Part shown: in pieces, positions 62,512-64,000 of the stretch
Numbering within the stretch: the stretch's first letter is position 1
Layout of the letters: each line of letters opens with the position of its first letter
Source of the DNA: Taibaiella soli
Lineage (GTDB): Bacteria; Bacteroidota; Bacteroidia; Chitinophagales; Chitinophagaceae
DNA length: 64,000 bases
NCBI RefSeq assembly: GCF_003236175.1
Contig: NZ_QKTW01000006.1
Coordinates: 83,195 to 147,194 of the forward strand
Direction: 5' to 3'
Made by a program: the position numbers and the translations under genes
Notes under the pieces: generated by a model
Database searches by the model: none
Told to the model about the DNA's origin: nothing
The model's input: only the letters and a program-made list of their open reading frames with translations

Positions 62512-62545
62512 GTAAAATAATTAACGCCCGTTCAGGAATGGAACT

Positions 62546-62572
62546 AAAAAAGCCACGGTAGAAACCGCGGCT
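62546..62572 (-). terminator. Terminator of the YXWGXW-like gene
   Basis: AGCCACGG (62551-62558) with CCGCGGCT (62565-62572), one mismatch, with a run of T on the minus-strand 3' side. It is 80 bp past the stop at 62653. Confidence 0.78.
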
Positions 62573-62652
62573 CACTTCTTTATTTAGATTATCTGTTTAA
62601 ACATTAAACCTAAACGATTAACAACAATTTTTATTTCATCAGTCGCTGGGTA

Positions 62653-62958
62653 TTAATATCTGCGATGTCCCCAATGACCGGGAACCCAATAATAACCACT
62701 ATGTCTGTGATCCCAATAACCACCATGCCATGCTGCACCAGGACGCGGAGGCGCTGCCCAGTAACCGCCATGCCATACATATCTGCCACCGCGATAAGCC
62801 CAATCTTCATCAATCCAAACGCGACCTGGAGCCGGTGGCACAGGCGCTACAACTACTGCCGGACGTGGCGGACGAACCGTTACATAAATCTGCGCATTGC
62901 TGTTTAAAGCTGTGAAACTTAAAAATGCTATTGCTAAAACACTGAATACCCTTTTCAT
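62653..62958 (-). CDS. Small exported YXWGXW-type repeat protein
   Basis: 101 residues. Signal peptide (1-22, ending SNAQ), a proline-rich stretch (RPPRPAVVVAPVPPAPG) and three tryptophan repeats of the form Y-x-W-x-x-G-x-W/H: YVWHGGYWAAPP, AWHGGYWDHR, YYWVPGHWGHRRY. This is the 'YXWGXW' pattern of small envelope proteins of unknown role. AGGAAAG 5-11 nt before the ATG is a fair Shine-Dalgarno match. Monocistronic. Confidence 0.85.
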   Translation of the reverse strand: MKRVFSVLAIAFLSFTALNSNAQIYVTVRPPRPAVVVAPVPPAPGRVWIDEDWAYRGGRYVWHGGYWAAPPRPGAAWHGGYWDHRHSGYYWVPGHWGHRRY

Positions 62959-63060
62959 AGTCTTTCCTGTTTTGGTTCAATAATTAGAGAAAACAGCGGA
63001 CAAGAAGTTTAAGATGAAAAAGTTAAAGAAAGATGAATGTCTGATCGCTGATTTGTGATT

Positions 63061-63127
63061 GTGAAACGTCAATGGTGAATGGTCAATGCTCACAAAAAAG
63101 TGAAAAGTGAAAAGTCAAACGTCAATT
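63061..63127. repeat. Heptanucleotide tract, two phase blocks
   Basis: GTGAAAC, GTCAATG, GTGAATG, GTCAATG (63061-63088), then GTGAAAA, GTGAAAA, GTCAAAC, GTCAATT (63100-63127). The 62959-63383 interval holds no gene; besides this tract it has only a GGGGGCTGGGGG-type motif near 63365. Confidence 0.85.
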
Positions 63128-63383
63128 TCGGGATGGAATCTTTGCTCCTTTGCGAAAATTGATTGATGAATGTTCAATAGTAGCAATGGCGATGAAAAGT
63201 GCGACGCAACTCAGGCCAAACTGAAGCTTCGGAAGCTGGTGACCAAATTATTTTTTTCTGCACCACTGTGCCGTCGCGAGAAAAAAAGCATCTAAGTTAA
63301 ATAAGTATCTATCCACAATGGTTCGTCTCCGGTCCATGACAAACACCGGGAAGGCTCCCCTTTAGGGGGCTGGGGGTAAAAAA

Positions 63384-63745
63384 GCTACAAATCTATAAGC
63401 CGGATTCTGTATTCTGATTGCTCAGAACGGTTATCATTTATCTGGGAAGATGCTCACACATCAGCTCTAGCTGCCAACCCACGGACATCGGGCGAGCAGC
63501 CCTCAAACGTCCGCCTATTTGGCATTTCAGCACGCAAGGTTTACCCGCAAACTATGTTACCATAACCCGCCGTAGTCTCTTACACTACGTTTTCACCCTT
63601 ACCCCGCCGAGGCGAGGCGGTAATTTTCTGTGGCACTTTCTGTATTCCGCTTGCGCAGAACCCCATCCGTTAGATGGTGCGTTGCTCTTTGCTGTCCGGA
63701 CTTTCCTTACCGCCTTAAAGGCGGCACGATAACCCGATTTGTAGC
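63384..63745 (-). ncRNA. rnpB: RNase P RNA (bacterial class A)
   Basis: About 362 nt on the minus strand. The P1 helix pairs GCTACAAATC at the 5' end (63745-63736) with GATTTGTAGC at the 3' end (63393-63384). The 5' conserved core GGAAAGTCCGGAC, a central GGGTAAACCTTGCGTGCTGA and the 3' ACAGAATCCGGCTTAT are all present in order. It processes the 5' ends of tRNA precursors with the RnpA protein. The ends are set by the P1 helix and could be off by a few bases. Confidence 0.95.
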
Positions 63746-63749
63746 GGCA

Positions 63750-63757
63750 CAAAGATA
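63750..63757 (-). promoter_or_regulatory. rnpB -7 box
   Basis: TATCTTTG on the minus strand ends 4 nt before the P1 helix, the distance expected for a promoter that starts RNase P RNA directly. No -33 TTG is seen at the usual spacing. 63758-64000 shows no gene or clear signal. Confidence 0.5.
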
Positions 63758-64000
63758 ACCTTTGTTCGCAGAGTTGCACCGTTGTTGATTTGTAAAGTTG
63801 GTTGCTGGAAAACTGTTCGCCGATAAAGCTATCCAGGCTTTTTTATCTGCACAATGCTACAACTTCGCACCTTAGCAATCTCCATTTACATCTTAAAAAA
63901 ATCACAATTCGCGGTTTTCTCGCAACGCCAAATGAAACTTAACAACTTCATTATAAACCACTTAATAGATACGCCTGCCACAACTTAACAAATTAGCAAC

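Overview
The window reads as a chromosomal segment of a Bacteroidota bacterium, most likely Chitinophagaceae or a close relative (family level is inference). The sequence support is: five proteins ending in the gliding-motility-associated type B sorting domain and two ending in a type A sorting domain, both recognised by the type IX secretion system (T9SS); promoters of the form TTG-N19/20-TAnnTTTG typical of the phylum's primary sigma factor; lipoproteins with K-D-D next to the lipid cysteine; and family-typical genes (DUF2911, DUF72, DUF4105/Lnb, Bacteroidota-type sdhCAB).

Layout. 1-6.8 kb: a 104-bp tandem repeat, a PNGase F-like T9SS cargo, kdsB, and a tight minus-strand operon (SDR oxidoreductase, thioesterase, cinA, aroK, DUF423). 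6.9-13 kb: two tandem paralogous PKD/type-B adhesin-like proteins; the second is the last gene of an operon with an alpha/beta hydrolase and an Lnb-like membrane protein. 13-17.3 kb: the succinate dehydrogenase operon sdhC-sdhA-sdhB, interrupted by a lipoprotein gene. 17.4-25.3 kb: a thioredoxin-like protein, a repeat-rich gap, a DedA/MFS/GT-C-like operon, a dicarboxylate/glutamate symporter, a DUF3289 gene overlapping a small lipoprotein gene, and queD. 25.3-32.5 kb: an exact 43-bp tandem array followed by a small glycan locus (flippase, GT4, asnB-like, bi-domain oxidoreductase). 32.6-38.6 kb: housekeeping and small genes including sucC, then a type-A T9SS protein. 38.7-48.4 kb: three giant type-B T9SS proteins, two of them tandem paralogues with clearly different codon choice. 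48.6-57 kb: a GT9 heptosyltransferase-like gene, fmt, an ECF sigma operon with a likely membrane regulator and a periplasmic Spy-like protein, an MBL hydrolase, and rodA with PBP2. 57.2-64 kb: tRNA-Gln, a 46-aa membrane microprotein overlapping a sodium:solute symporter gene, DUF2911, a CDF transporter, a MORN-like protein, a SufA/IscA-like protein, a YXWGXW-type protein and the RNase P RNA.

The genes are mostly core metabolism and envelope functions, with the T9SS cargo proteins as the main surface-related content. The most unusual structure is in the spaces between genes. At least eleven intergenic tracts are built from degenerate heptanucleotides in strict 7-bp phase, each with its own word, and two of them run into the 3' ends of genes. 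There is also the 43-bp array, a CACATT array with 9-10-bp spacing, and hairpin elements. The best candidates for undescribed biology are the heptad tracts, the DUF3289/lipoprotein pair, the lipoprotein inside the sdh operon, the microprotein/symporter pair, and the five-member 'GGE' adhesin-like family.
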